Below, piece after piece: positions 1-12,170 of a DNA stretch of 64,000 nucleotides (positions are counted from its first letter, which is position 1; the number at the start of each line of letters is the position of its first letter). Made by a program: the position numbers and the translations under genes. The DNA is from Cyclina sinensis (taxonomy: Eukaryota > Mollusca > Bivalvia > Venerida > Veneridae). Under the pieces are notes generated by a model that saw nothing but the letters and a program-made list of their open reading frames with translations, was not told the origin of the DNA and searched no databases. The stretch lies in assembly GCA_012932295.1 (NCBI GenBank), contig JAAONU010000001.1:56393693-56457692 (forward strand). The letters are read 5' to 3'.

Positions 1-1865
1 AAGTCTTAATACGGCACCAATATTTATTACTACACTTTCTGACCAATCAAATCAACCCAAACAAGTTATATTGGTGAAAACAAACAATATTCAAACTCAA
101 AATAGCTCATAAAATCTTGAGAAAACATAAACAGTTTATGCAAAGACAGCGCAAAAAATAATTAAAGAGAGAATTTACTTCAAGAACGGAGTATAAATTT
201 ACTTCATTACAGCCATTAAACGGCGTCTTCCTTGTATGGGAAACAGATGAATGAAAGAAAATCGAAACTTAGCAATCGATGAAACAAAAACAGTTCTCGA
301 GATATTCAAGTTCAAAAATAGAAGTCTCATGTTGAAATTGGCAACAGAAGAATGCCTAGGTTTATTTTGTTTTGTTTCTACACTATGCACACAGCATCAA
401 GCCATGTGAATGGTAAATTATTTCTGATTTTCTGTGCCAGAGCATTTGTCATAAAGATATTAACATAAACAAGAAAAGGACATCAACTGAACACTTTGAT
501 GTTTTCTAAAAAAAACTATTATATGTCGTATCACTCATGCTAAAAAGAGATAATGTAAAAATCATATGGCAGATAACGCAGATCCATATAGTTCTGTATA
601 TATATGTCTGAGGTTTAAATCTCTATGACAGTATGAGTAACGGCACAATGTGCGGAATTCGACAGAGGTCGATATTATATATCTAACAATTATCACAGCA
701 CGAAAGAACGCTAGGTGCTTCTGTTTGCTATACTTACAACCCCATTTAGAGGACATTTTCAGCATAAACATTCACTACTAATAACGCGTTTTGCCTAGAA
801 ATGAGAGACAACTTAATCCAGTGAGCCTTGAAGGAAGCCGATAAATAGGGACGTTTGCTTTCAAGGTTAAGTCAGCGAAGAAACATGTTACCTCCATGAA
901 ATGTCATTTCTGTTTTATTGCTAATCTCTCGATATTTCACGAGTACCCAAATCAGCTTCCTATCTTTGAAAAAAACGCGACACCATGCCAGATATCAGCG
1001 TAATCAACATGAAACTGATGCGAGAATACTTGTCATATATTGTTTTATGTCAGCCGATTAATTATTTGGATTTTTCCTCCGTTTTATCGTTATGTAGAGT
1101 CTTTTTTATTTCACTATGGTATCCGTTATCATCCAAATGTCGTTCTTAGGTCGTCACACTGCACACTGCAGTGAACACCAACAGGATAACAGATTACAGA
1201 GACAGCTGCAAAGTAAAGGAATGCTCCCAGATATTTTGTTTCATTCATTTCATGCGTGCTCTTGTCGGATATGCGAATGTCGATACAAAGTAAATGTGAC
1301 TTTGACTGTTTTCTTCAAGAAATATTGCTTCGTAAGATTTCAGGTCGCAGATTCGAACACTGTTTATGGAATATTATATTCCTGAATTCGACACCAACCC
1401 TCGTCGGAACCAAGGGTCAGTCATCAAGATAAGGTAGAGATAGAAATCGCTTTTACTTCTGTTCATGAATGATATGAAAAAATACTAAATTTACTGACAT
1501 AAGAAAGAAATTAGAAAGAAAGAAACAACAAATTGGTCAAACATATATGATAATGCACTGGTATGACAGATGAGCGACCTCGGACCTCTTTGGACTTCCT
1601 CTTGTATTCATTTGACCGGTTATGTAGACATTTCATACAGCTTGATAGAAGGAACTTGTGGACCTGCATCAGTGATGGTTGAAAATACATCCCTCTGAAT
1701 TCAAGTGAGAATAGATAAAAAAGCTATTTCACAGTATGTTTATTTTTTTACTGCCGTTTTCACTATAGCTATTAGAAATGTAGAGATCTCAAAACGTGTA
1801 AATGTGAGGAGGTAAATGTAAAGGGTGGTATTCTAAATACCAAATGCGTCGGGCAACCTGGACCC
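1..1865. other. Non-coding, no gene recognised
   Basis: AT-rich sequence. The longest open frames (under 90 codons) have no recognisable domain, biased composition or splice context. I see no repeat structure or RNA gene here. Confidence 0.5.
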
Positions 1866-1869
1866 TGAG

Positions 1870-2030
1870 TAAACAGTGTCACACGTGGTTAAGGCGTCCG
1901 CGTATGGATAATGACATAGAAGGCTCTAACTGTAAATGGGTCTTTTTGAAGGACAGGTCAGTGAGCTGTCAGCCACTAATTGGGTAAAAAGAGTAGTAAC
2001 CGATTACCTGCCTGTAGGCAGTTGACATAT
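1870..2030 (+). mobile_element. Degenerate SINE-like fragment
   Basis: A box-A-like stretch (ACGTGGTTAAGGCGTCC, about 1893-1909) is followed about 70 bases later by a body containing GTGAGCTGTCAGC and ATTGGGTAA. Both body motifs recur in the better SINE copy at about 36.77-37.0 kb in the same order. No clear box B is left. It is probably an old, mutated copy of the same tRNA-derived family; this rests on the shared motifs only. Confidence 0.4.
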
Positions 2031-2039
2031 AGGAACATA

Positions 2040-5000
2040 ATGAAAAATTAAAAATGTAAACTTACATGTACATGTATATACAAACAGATATCTAAAATAC
2101 TACAAGATACGTACTAATAATGAATGCGGAGGAATGAAAAGAAAACACTGTGTAAATTAACCATATACTTTTTATTACAAACTTAGAAATATTTCATAGT
2201 ATAAACAAAAACAACTTTGTATCATATTAATATATAGCTCTGTTCAACAACATTTACAAGTCCTTCAAACTTTCTGTATTATTACCAACGCAATACTATT
2301 GACGTCAATTCACAGATAAAAGTGCTCAATGTCTGGATGTATCTCTATGGTGATATGATACCAGCTAAATACTTAAATCAGATGATGTAACACTAATTTA
2401 CACCAATATACATTATGAAACAACTGCTATAAACTGTTTAGACATCGGGAGTTCGTTCTCTGCCGTAAGCATATGTTGTATTAAGAGGCCAGTTATCTTC
2501 TTTTCAAAGAAACAGTTTCAAAGCCACTCGCTCAAGACTTTAAAATATCGTTATAAATATTAAAGCAAAATAGAATGATAAAAAACAACTGAAGTGAAAA
2601 TCCTGATTTAAATAGTAAATAGTACTTATCTGATCTTTAATTACAACACAAGTATTGGTGATAACATTCGAACAATTATTGAAAATGTTCCAATGGACCA
2701 GTGCACGAGCGGCTTCAAAACAAAAATAACCGACAAAATTTGGCGATTATCATTCCTGGTTTCTTTTGTAAAGTTTTATTGAAAGCCCTATTAGATTTTA
2801 TAAAAATTGAAATGGAATTGAGATTAACATTGGAATGATAAACAAAACATATTTGTATGTTTTATATAATTTGTTTTCTCGTATATAATAATCTATATAA
2901 TACATGTCTATTAACGATTTATACGTATTGACTTGTGGGTATTAGATCTGCATTTTTTCTTATGAACTAACGAAGGGGGCCCACACATGAAAACATGACC
3001 GAATTTATTCGATTCATATTGTATGAAATTTACAACAACTTGTATCGAATTATTGTTTTCTAAGACAATCAAATGTAAATTACAAAATATAAAAAAAATA
3101 TGTATAATACAACACTCCTTGAACCAGATCAATAAAAGCGGACGTGCCCACGTGTTAACTATTGATGTGTTACATTTTAATAATCTTTTCAGCTATCACA
3201 GATGCTTTCAAAACAACCCTGAATCTTAAAGATACATACTGACATTAGAATCACCAAATTACACGATGGTTAAGAATAACTGCTTGAAATCGTAAAGCGT
3301 TACTTAAAAATTAGACAAGTGCTAGAAGAAACTTATGTAGAAGTTGTAAGCTCCACCTCAAACGGTGTGTTTAATGTTTTAACTTTATAAAGTATGAACA
3401 TGACACACTGTTTTGAAAGTCACTTTGATCAGTGGAAAAAATTGAGTCGTGCCACTCAAGCACAGAAGAGTATAAGAAGGGAAAAAGATAATCATGCTAT
3501 TCAACGTTTGAAAGCAATTGTAGATAGATTCTCCACATTTTCAGTAAAATTATTGCTCTATAAAATTGTGTCACACATTTGAAATAATCTTTTAACCTAG
3601 ACAAAATCACATCCCAACCTTGTAAAATGCATGTTATCTGAAACACTTTATTGACTGGAAAACACCTACATGTGCTCAGATGGTGAAGGAAAATGGTAAT
3701 TACAGTGTGAAATAAAGTTCAGCATCACGCAATCGTGCAGTACGACTGAATGAAGCGGCTGAAAATATTGGTTTCCCTAATACAGATCAGCTGGTGTTAA
3801 ACGACTTAAGACACTTTGTTGTGAAGGTCTTAAAGGACTCCAGCAGGGACATATAAGACCCTGTGCCTTAAAGACCGTCAAGGTTTGTCGACTTTCTAAA
3901 ATAATGCGACTTACATTAATAACCCCAAAACAAGTTCTGAAATGATGTGTGAATACAAAAGGCAAGGTTTCTTGTGTAAGTCTTGTTGAAAATGAAATTT
4001 ACTTTCTTTACTGGATGGATGCCTGGATTCGAATTATCCTTTAGTCCGAGAAGACAGAATTGTAGTGCCATGCATCATTCCTACATGTAATCATATACCT
4101 GTAAATTCGTTATCCCCGCCCCTACCTCATCCACTCCCCTCCCCCACCCCGCCCCAAACAAACTGAGTTCTGTCTCTGTATTTTATTCTTTTTTTTATCA
4201 AGTGTCACCAGGATGTATTCATATGACGTGAACAGTGAAACAAGCTGCTGTCTTTCTGTAAGCGCTCGATCAATATTTCCAATTATTTGTAATTTGGAAC
4301 GTAGGCGAGCCGAGATGCTTAGCAAGCGAGATTTATTCAGCTAACGATCTCCCATGTACGTTAAAACCCCGGCCTGTTACGTTCGAACGGGCGCCATATG
4401 GTACAATTTTTCGATGTGAAAGATATACATGTAGTGAAAAAATATTGCTTGGATTTTCTAATTCGTTTAAGTTGGAGAGATGCACGTGTATATATCTTGG
4501 GAACGCACTCCGAAGCTTTGCTTATTCTTTTTGAAATTACAACCAACTTTTCAACTGATCGCAAGGGTCTACTCTTTCCCTCTCTCAATTTAATCAATAA
4601 GATACAATTGTAAACAGACTGCCAATTTCAGTTCAGAAGAAAACTTTGAAAAATTACTGTTTAAAGTATTGCATTTTTGAACTTCATGGCAAAAGTTGTA
4701 AGAACATCACTGATTCCAAAAATGGAAATTATTTTCACGACTTATAGCTTTGTGTGTGCATTCATTTATAACAGTGTCTAAACGCACACTGAATTTTATT
4801 GACACTTCATTTAAGAACAAAGGAAGGATTTACTATCACTTCACCTATGAACTACGCGAAAGTCGAGTAAGTCATGAAAGAATTTGCTGACATTTCGTTT
4901 ATGAACAAACGGAGGAATTTTTTAGTCAGTGCATCTGTTGCTTTCTTATATCTGAACATTACCGAGACAGACTTTAAAATACCCTCTGACCTATTGCTTC

Positions 5001-6155
5001 TCAACCCGGCAAGAATTTCCCATTAGCTATTGGACCATGCTTGAAAATCAAACACCACTTTCACAGCCCTAATATGGGCGTGTCTTTCATAAATCTACAA
5101 ACTTCATTTACACAGTTACTGGCAAAACGCTATTTTGTAACAAATAAATTAAAAATACAGTACATGTATTAACAATAAGAAAATAAATCATTATATATAT
5201 ACATTCTTGTCACAAGATCAATGATAAATATATAAATGATACATAAAGATTTTCATTAGTATAAATATATATATATATATACCTTCACCTCGCCTTAACT
5301 ATATATATAACAAGTATATACAATTAAACGCTCAATATATATAAAATCTAACAAAGCTATATAAAGTGAAAATTCCCCCACATTTTACGAGATAGGCATG
5401 CTGATAGGCTAATTTTCACTAGCAACTATTACTACACATATGTAAAAAAATAGCTGAAACAGGATAAAATGATGTATTTAAACAGATGTGTATAATTATG
5501 TAGATAAAATCCATGTGTTTCTCCCACTTATATGAAACATGCATGTTAATGAACAAACTGATACAAATCAAAACGTGTTGCAAAACTAGAAATCTGGTCT
5601 TCTAATGCTGAAAAAAATCACAACCTTGAATCAAAAATGTCAAATGGTATCTTACAAAATATGAGAACCACAGAAGTTAATAAACAACTAAGAATGAAAC
5701 TCATTATGTCGAATATAGCAAAGTAACTAAGATACTATATTTTCACATATAACAGTCTGCCTGGCATGTGATAACATTTTACAGTAAGTGAAAGCATAAT
5801 GTCAGGATATAAGTGTTGTATACCACATAGATTACGTGTCATAAAATAGATCGATTTTGACATATACATTCGCTCACAAACATTTAAAGCAGCTCTTTCA
5901 CAGATTTGTTTTGAAATCAGGTTTCCACTGACTATTTGTAATTTGAAAAACAACAATCATACTGAAGCTCTAAAGAATGTCCATTTCCTCGGCTTTTACC
6001 TGATAAATTCACCAAAAGTAAACAACTAAAATCAATTAATAAAAATTAGCACAAGTATGGATGACCCGCCTCCATCAAGATGCATTTTGGTATACATGTG
6101 GTGTTTAATGCGACTGACTCATAGATTTTCGACGATGCAGAAAAAAATAGTACGT
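2040..6155. other. Non-coding, AT-rich; small AT microsatellite
   Basis: No supportable gene. A short (AT)n tract sits near 5262-5280 in an extremely AT-rich stretch (about 5.1-5.5 kb). Open frames here are short and lack recognisable motifs. Confidence 0.45.
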
Positions 6156-6157
6156 AA

Positions 6158-6232
6158 TAGCTGGTGCTGTGGCTCAGTCCGTCGCCCTTACTTTTACTGA
6201 CCAGAAGGGGTCGAATCCTGTTGAAATCTTTC
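6158..6232 (+). mobile_element. tRNA-Lys-like relic / SINE head
   Basis: The stretch contains a box A (TGGCTCAGTCC), a TTACTTTTACTGA segment resembling the anticodon arm of a tRNA-Lys(TTT), and a box B (GGGTCGAATCC) at normal tRNA spacing. The acceptor stem does not pair, so it is not a functional tRNA. A tRNA-derived SINE head or tRNA pseudogene fits best. No body or target duplication could be defined. Confidence 0.4.
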
Positions 6233-6510
6233 TATTTTTCTTCAGTGTTCATGGAGTATAGAAGCATAAAATTATGATTGTTTTTTTCCATAGCATATTA
6301 ACTTTTCTTTAATTTTTGAGAAGAAAGAAATTAAGCTATATTCTGTAAGTCAGTCACTTTAAGAGATAAATAGCATTTTTTTGAAACTGAAAACAAAACT
6401 ATAAGTCTCTTTTAATACAAATACAATGATATATGTTTACTAAAACTACTTTCCACACTGGAAGTCATTCATTTTTGTTGACTGAATAAATATTCTAACT
6501 GTAAAAAAAT

Positions 6511-7562
6511 CTAACAAGTAGGGATGGCAACGAATACCAAAATCAATACTCGAGTACTCGGTCATTTTTCCGATCGAGTACTCGGTTACTCGGATGATTT
6601 CCAATGATCTTCAAAGTTTTATCACAATATATTAACACCGTCTGCATGCTACGAAATTCATAGATGTGTAAACTATAAATAGGACTGCAAGGGAGGTAAC
6701 TTAGAATAAACCATCAAACAAATTAAATCAACATTAATATATTTTATAACGTTTTAATTAATGCAATATCAAGTTTAAAACATGTATAACAGTTCATATA
6801 TCTTTTTTTCTCTTTGAAATTATATAGACTGGTCTGTTTTCAGAAGGATGCTTGAAGTAAATGATTTAACATGTTTGTAGTTCCACCAATATACGTTATT
6901 TCACAGCTACATAATGTACATTCAATAGTCTTGCAATCAGCACAGCGTTTGAAATATTTCCAAGCATTAGATTTTGCAGGCGGCACTTTGACTCTTGAAA
7001 TTTTAATATCTTATCATAAACAAAAACTTTATCAATATATAAAAAGTTAATGATAATTCTGAATTTATATGCGTAAAGAAGAAAAGGGAGTTACTCTCCT
7101 TTATTGAGTAAAGAAAAACAACTAATTACTACCTTTAATCTAACATTCATAAAAGCAATCCGGCCATTTGCTGTTTTCAAAACATATACCTTAAAACAAG
7201 TTTCGGCTACAAACTCTTACACAATTAAAGGTAATTAAATATTATAAGAGGCCGAATGACGTAAGCGACACAGGTGTTCAATCCCATGCGCGTGTCAAAC
7301 TGGTGATCGCCTCGTTAAATTAACGATATCATTTTCGCACCTCTGCAAGGATGTTTTGATTGCATTTAAGAGGTATTTATGAAGATACATGTACATCTCC
7401 AAATTTCTGAACTGATTGGATACACCAACCTTTCTAAATCGCAAAAAAATAGAAATTATATATTTTTGCCGAGTAATCGAATATCAATTTTGTTAACCGA
7501 TATTCGGACGTTCGATCGAGTACTCGGTTAACCGGTTACTCGTTGCCATCCCTACTAACAAG
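6511..7562. mobile_element. Non-autonomous hAT-like transposon, complete, with 8-bp TSD
   Basis: The element spans 6519-7554 (1,036 bp). Its ends are perfect 15-bp inverted repeats (TAGGGATGGCAACGA at the left, its complement at the right). They are flanked by an identical 8-bp direct repeat, CTAACAAG, at 6511-6518 and 7555-7562. An 8-bp duplication with a TAGGG-type end is the signature of the hAT superfamily. Both subterminal regions carry CGAGTACTCGG palindromes. The interior is AT-rich and has no transposase frame, so mobilisation would need a transposase in trans. The perfect duplication suggests a fairly recent insertion, about 0.9 kb beyond the 3' end of Tob. Confidence 0.85.
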
Positions 7563-8245
7563 GGAGAAACTTATCTACCACTAAAAAGTAATAAATACAT
7601 TGTAACCTCTAATGACAACTCTGCAAAGCAAATATCTCTTCATAGAGCTAATGTCCTTTACTTCCAATGTTAACAGGTGTATCCCTACCAATTTCTTTTC
7701 ACAACTTACACTTGTCGAAAAAAAACAGCTTTATTTTCCACAGAAGCGTTTGCTTTGGAGAGGTTTTTCTGTGTATCAATCATGAATACTTTATGAAAAT
7801 AAATCTACGTAATGTAAGCAAAAACAAAGGACTGAAAATTAATGCACTGAAAACCCAGCCCTTTCAATAAATAAGGCATTACTTGTAAAAATAACAAAAC
7901 AATATGCAACAACGTAACAGCCATGTATAAAACCTAATAGAAAAATGTGAAACTAAACTAATATGATAACTCCATAACGACTCTGAAATATGTGTGCTAC
8001 AAGAGTTCCACTTTATATATTGTTACTGATCCGCGCAACAAAAAAGTGTAGACACTGTGTGCTCAAACATTTTTATATGCACTTGAGTAAGAGACAACTG
8101 TTTCTGACAAGCAATATCCACACCTTCTTATTTTTTCGAAGAATGATTTACCTTTTCTAATTTGTTTCTCTACTGTTGTCATGGCAACAACTATTTGAAA
8201 AAAAATCATAAATACATTTGTCTTGTCATATAATGATGTAACCAT
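7563..8245. other. Non-coding between hAT element and Tob 3' end
   Basis: AT-rich sequence with no recognisable gene. It may include distal Tob 3'UTR if a polyadenylation site beyond 8247 is used; TTTATT (AATAAA on the minus strand) also occurs near 7728. Confidence 0.35.
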
Positions 8246-8246
8246 A

Positions 8247-8252
8247 TTTATT
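8247..8252 (-). terminator. Candidate Tob polyadenylation signal
   Basis: AATAAA on the minus strand, about 225 bases after the Tob stop codon. It is one of several AATAAA hexamers in an AT-rich region, so usage is uncertain. Confidence 0.3.
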
Positions 8253-8476
8253 AGAAATAATAGCTATTAAAGGGGTGTTCCATGCACAATATAGCATCTG
8301 TAACTTCTAGCCACGACAATTAAATGTTCGTCAAACTTTTTGTCAGAATTTAACGCATCAAAATATAAATGTAACAGCCTACCATCATAAAGTGGACGCA
8401 ATTTCTTCTTAGGCTTTTAAGGACAAACACAGTATATTCCTTCGAGAGCGGTCCCATAATTCCATCTGCCTTTGAA

Positions 8477-9841
8477 TTAACTGGCCAGTAATAGATGATG
8501 GTACTGGCTACTGGACGAACTATGTCCATTTATACCCAGACCTTCAAATAACGCTTTCTGATTCTCTGGAGAAATTTGGAGGGAATTCATTGACGGCTGC
8601 GTTCCGACATTCATGGATGACTGATTTGGAGACATCTGACCGCTGAGACCTGGAAAAAGCTGGGACTGACTGGATGGAAGCACTGGCTGGGTTCCTGGTG
8701 ACATCTGAGATTGAACCGGCGACTGAAGAGGTGAGGGGCCGGAGAACATATCGTGAAGCGACCCCGAGACATGTGGACTAGAACCTCCCATATAATGGTG
8801 ATCTGACGGAATACCAAGACGACTTTGTTGCTGCTGAAACTGCTGCTGTTGTTGCTGCTGCAACTGATAGTTGAGTTGTTGTTGATGCAGCAGTTGTTGT
8901 TGCTGCTGAAATTGTTGTTGAAGCTGCTGCTGATGTTGATTATGTAAGAAACGTTGCTGCTGATCTAACAGGAACTCTACTCTTGGGTCACGTGGTGACA
9001 ACGAACGGGAACGAGGCGGGGTTGTCAAACCTGGATACTGCAAGTTACTTGGCACAATCTTTTGACGAAAAAAATTCCCGAACTCAGTCGGAGAAAGCCG
9101 TGTTGGACGCTTTGCGTTGGACTTCAACTTTGTAGAACCAAATTTTGTTTGTGCAAATGAGGCTGTGGTAAACATCTGGGTACTTTGACGTTTGGGTGTG
9201 TATGCTACAGGCGGTGGAGAACTTGCCCTGTTGGATGAGGGGAATGGTGGACCACCTGACGGAGATGTAGACTGGCTACCTCCCCAGGAGGATGACGACA
9301 CTGGTGAGATATCCGAGGGTGACAACCCACCTGAATGTGGAGACAGGTTGAGTGTTCCTAGAGAAGCAGAAAGTCTATCAAGTGGTTCAAACGACTCGGC
9401 GTCTGGATTGAACGCTTGTGCCTCAGGATTGAACCCGCGATTGGTCGCCTGTACCTCTCTATCTTCGTTCTCGTTATTTTCTTCAAAAGTTTTATCACTA
9501 TACAAAATCTTTACCTGTCCTTTTTCTCCTATCCTGTAAGACACTTCATTTGGATCAATCCACAAGGTCAACTCTTGAGGCAAGTAATCCTGCATTTCAT
9601 CAAGATTCAAACCGACAGCACTCGCCGCCTGAACTATCACTGGATCTATTTTCTCGCCATTCACCCTCACACATCGGAACCCAGACCCTTTCATGGGTTG
9701 ATCCGGGTACCAGTGCCCTTCAAATTTCTTTTTCAGTCCCTTTTCAAGTTCAGTTCCAAATAAATCAACCTTTCTCCTAGGTAATTTATTATACAGATAA
9801 GAAATCACAAAATTCAGAGCCACATTCACTTCAACGTGCAT
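8477..9841 (-). CDS. Tob1: Tob protein (BTG/Tob family antiproliferative adaptor)
   Basis: A 454-residue intronless CDS. Tob/BTG proteins bind the CAF1 (CNOT7/8) deadenylase through the BTG domain and poly(A)-binding protein through PAM2 motifs, bringing CCR4-NOT to mRNA and restraining proliferation. Residues 1-115 form the BTG domain, with the basic LPRRK stretch (20-24), box A around 49-68 (PMKGSGFRC) and box B around 88-108 (WIDPNEVSYRIGEKG). Residues 136-153 hold two overlapping PAM2-type motifs, FNPEAQAFNP and FNPDAESFEP. FAQTKFGSTK (229-238) is a further Tob-type conserved segment. A Ser/Pro-rich linker follows, then a Gln-rich tract (about 285-340, mixed CAG/CAA codons), then a Ser/Gln/Pro-rich tail. 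I see no equivalent of the vertebrate C-terminal PAM2 motif. The long tail separates it from the short BTG1-4 proteins. Met1 is chosen because the conserved domain starts there. The Tob1/Tob2 distinction is vertebrate-specific, so the symbol is nominal. Confidence 0.95.
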   Translation of the reverse strand: MHVEVNVALNFVISYLYNKLPRRKVDLFGTELEKGLKKKFEGHWYPDQPMKGSGFRCVRVNGEKIDPVIVQAASAVGLNLDEMQDYLPQELTLWIDPNEVSYRIGEKGQVKILYSDKTFEENNENEDREVQATNRGFNPEAQAFNPDAESFEPLDRLSASLGTLNLSPHSGGLSPSDISPVSSSSWGGSQSTSPSGGPPFPSSNRASSPPPVAYTPKRQSTQMFTTASFAQTKFGSTKLKSNAKRPTRLSPTEFGNFFRQKIVPSNLQYPGLTTPPRSRSLSPRDPRVEFLLDQQQRFLHNQHQQQLQQQFQQQQQLLHQQQLNYQLQQQQQQQFQQQQSRLGIPSDHHYMGGSSPHVSGSLHDMFSGPSPLQSPVQSQMSPGTQPVLPSSQSQLFPGLSGQMSPNQSSMNVGTQPSMNSLQISPENQKALFEGLGINGHSSSSSQYHHLLLAS

Positions 9842-10250
9842 TTTTATTTATTTCAAAAAGACTGCTTAAACTTAACTTTACTCCGTCCCGTATATCTTTC
9901 AAACCTCCAGTTGATAATGAACGTGTTATTTTCTCCTCTAACAAAATAGCACTACAATACTATAGTATTCTGTTAAATGTTATATCTCGCCTACGTCTGA
10001 TATTGCATTTATTTCTATTCTCTACGTAAAGCACGTCCTGTTGTTGTTTTCATCTCGAATATCAAGTGGAGATCGATCGATGGCTGTCAGATCCTATAGT
10101 GATTACGCCCCTCCTTCTTCCACAGATTTATTGCTATATTTAGCCCTAATGACGTACGACAGCGTCCTTCCAATTTCACAGTGTCAGTTTACGGTCGTCA
10201 GAGTTCCTGCAATATACAAGACAGATCAATGTTGAAGGCTAACACAAAAC
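9842..10250 (-). promoter_or_regulatory. Probable Tob 5'UTR and promoter region
   Basis: Upstream flank of Tob. It holds a GC-box-like GGAGGGGCG (minus strand, about 10106-10114) and a CRE-like TGACGTAC (about 10150-10157), in sequence less AT-rich than its surroundings. The transcription start is not visible. A 5'UTR intron cannot be excluded, since an AG lies about 20 bases before the ATG. The assignment rests on position and common motifs only. Confidence 0.35.
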
Positions 10251-11280
10251 TGATAGAAAGAAATATATTCCGACTTTATTTTGTCAAACAAACGCGATCG
10301 AATAGAAACTTTCAAAAAAAAATTGTCAGTATCTGTTTTTACCCATTAACCCAAAAGGGAATATATCGAAAAGCAAAGCATTGACCGATTTTCTTCAATA
10401 CACAGCTGTTGCCTCATAACGCAAGTTTACTTAGGATCTGGACTGAAAGGTAAAAACATAAGAAAATAAAAACAACAACGGGTCGTTGTTGTCAAATACC
10501 GCATTCTTATAATCCCTGTACAGTGTCTGTTCAGAGGTTGCCAAAAACGTTTTTCAGTTCCTACAGTGTAAATATGTAGTATCATATCCAACTTATATCA
10601 AAACTTGCTTACAAAATACCATGCGTGGTTACTAAGTTAGCCTGTTAACATTTACGTCCGAAAATATATTTTGGCAACAACTAACAAGATAACAACACAA
10701 CAAGCGCGTTTAATAAATACGAACTGATCAAGATCACCTTTATTTATAGCAAATCATTACTTTCACAGTAAACCTGGATGATACCGTGTTGTTTTCGCGT
10801 CTTATGTTTCCCTAGGACATTATTTCCTAACGTCCACTATTGTTATCAGCGCCTGTTTATCTAAACTCAATTACAGCACGAGTTCCCGGTCTATCATTTG
10901 CTGTATTCATTAACCGACGTAAGCAATGGTGTCAATGAAATTTCAGCCATTTACGGACAGTCTTTGGGAAAAATAAATAATTAGCAATCACACTAAATTG
11001 ATTTTTTTGCCTTACTGAACTTTCACAGTAATAGATTGTAGTGCTGTTAAAGGCCAGTGGCAGGCAGAAGAGAAGAATAATGTATTTACCATTTACTGAA
11101 GACGTAACTTCATTTCAAGGCAAACGTTTGTTTCAACCTTGATTTTGTCTTGAATTTGTGTAAAACTCAGTGAGTAAAGTTCGTAGGTATAAATCTTTTC
11201 TCTTAAATACGGTATGCATATTTCATTAGGTCTGTGTTGTTGTCTTTAGATGGACGTTAGAAAGAACGTCCAGAAGTGCA
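10251..11280. other. Non-coding, no gene recognised
   Basis: AT-rich spacer between Tob and the 45-bp minisatellite. A splice-acceptor-like TTGTTGTCTTTAG with ATG lies at about 11237-11252, but the frame it opens closes after about 27 codons inside the satellite. Confidence 0.4.
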
Positions 11281-12170
11281 TTTTCGAATGCACCTGTGCA
11301 TGTTCAACTAACAGGTATTCATACATTTTCTAATGCATCTGTGCATGTTCAACTAACAGGTATTCATACATTTTCAAATGCATCTGTGCATGTTCAACTA
11401 ACAGGTATTCATACATTTTCGAATGCATCTGTGCATGTTCAACTAATAGGTATTCATACATTTTCGAATGCATATGTGCATGTTCAACTAACAGGTATTC
11501 ATACATTTTCGAATGCATCTGTGCATGTCCAACTAACAGGTATTCATACATTTTCGAATGCATCTGTGCATGTTCAACTAACAGGTATTCATACATTTTC
11601 GAATGCATCTGTGCATGTTCAACTAACAGGTATTCATACATTTTCTAATGCATCTGTGCATGTTCAACTAACAGGTATTCATACATTTTCGAATGGACCT
11701 ATGCATGTTCAACTAACAGGTATTCATACATTTTCTAATGCATCTGTGCATGTTCAAATAACAGGTATTCATACACTTTCGAATGCATCTGTGCATGTCC
11801 AACTAACAGGTATTCATACACTTTCGAATGCATCTGTGCATGTTCAACTAACAGGTATTCATACACTTTCGAATGCATCTGTGCATGTCCAACTAACAGG
11901 TATTCATACACTTTCTAATGCATCTGTGCATGTTCAACTAACAGGTATTCATACATTTTCGAATGGACCTGTGCATGTTCAACTAACAGGAATTCATACA
12001 TTTTCGAATGCATCTGTGCATGTTCAACTAACAGGTATTCATACATTATCAAATGCGCCTGTGCATGTTCAAATATCAGGTATTCATACATTTTCGAATG
12101 CACCTGAGTATGTTCAACTAACATGTATTCATACATTATGGAAAGCATCTGTACATGTTCAGCTAAGAAC
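11281..12170. repeat. 45-bp minisatellite, about 20 copies
   Basis: A tandem array whose unit includes GTGCATGTTCAACTAACAGG followed by TATTCATACATTTTCGAATG and CATCT (45 bp). The last two or three copies are more diverged. Because 45 is divisible by 3 and the unit lacks stops, a 327-codon frame runs through the plus strand (15-residue repeat containing QLTGIHTFSN) and shorter frames run through the minus strand. The plus frame has no upstream ATG: it opens at GTG 11296 and is bounded by a TAG at 11227. I therefore call it a satellite, not a gene. TGCAT occurs in inverted and direct form at the unit junction. Confidence 0.9.

Noticed and set aside
9192..9780. Frames of 115, 115 and 76 codons on the plus strand across Tob
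   Set aside because: Shadows of the Tob coding sequence, which has clear family homology in the other strand.
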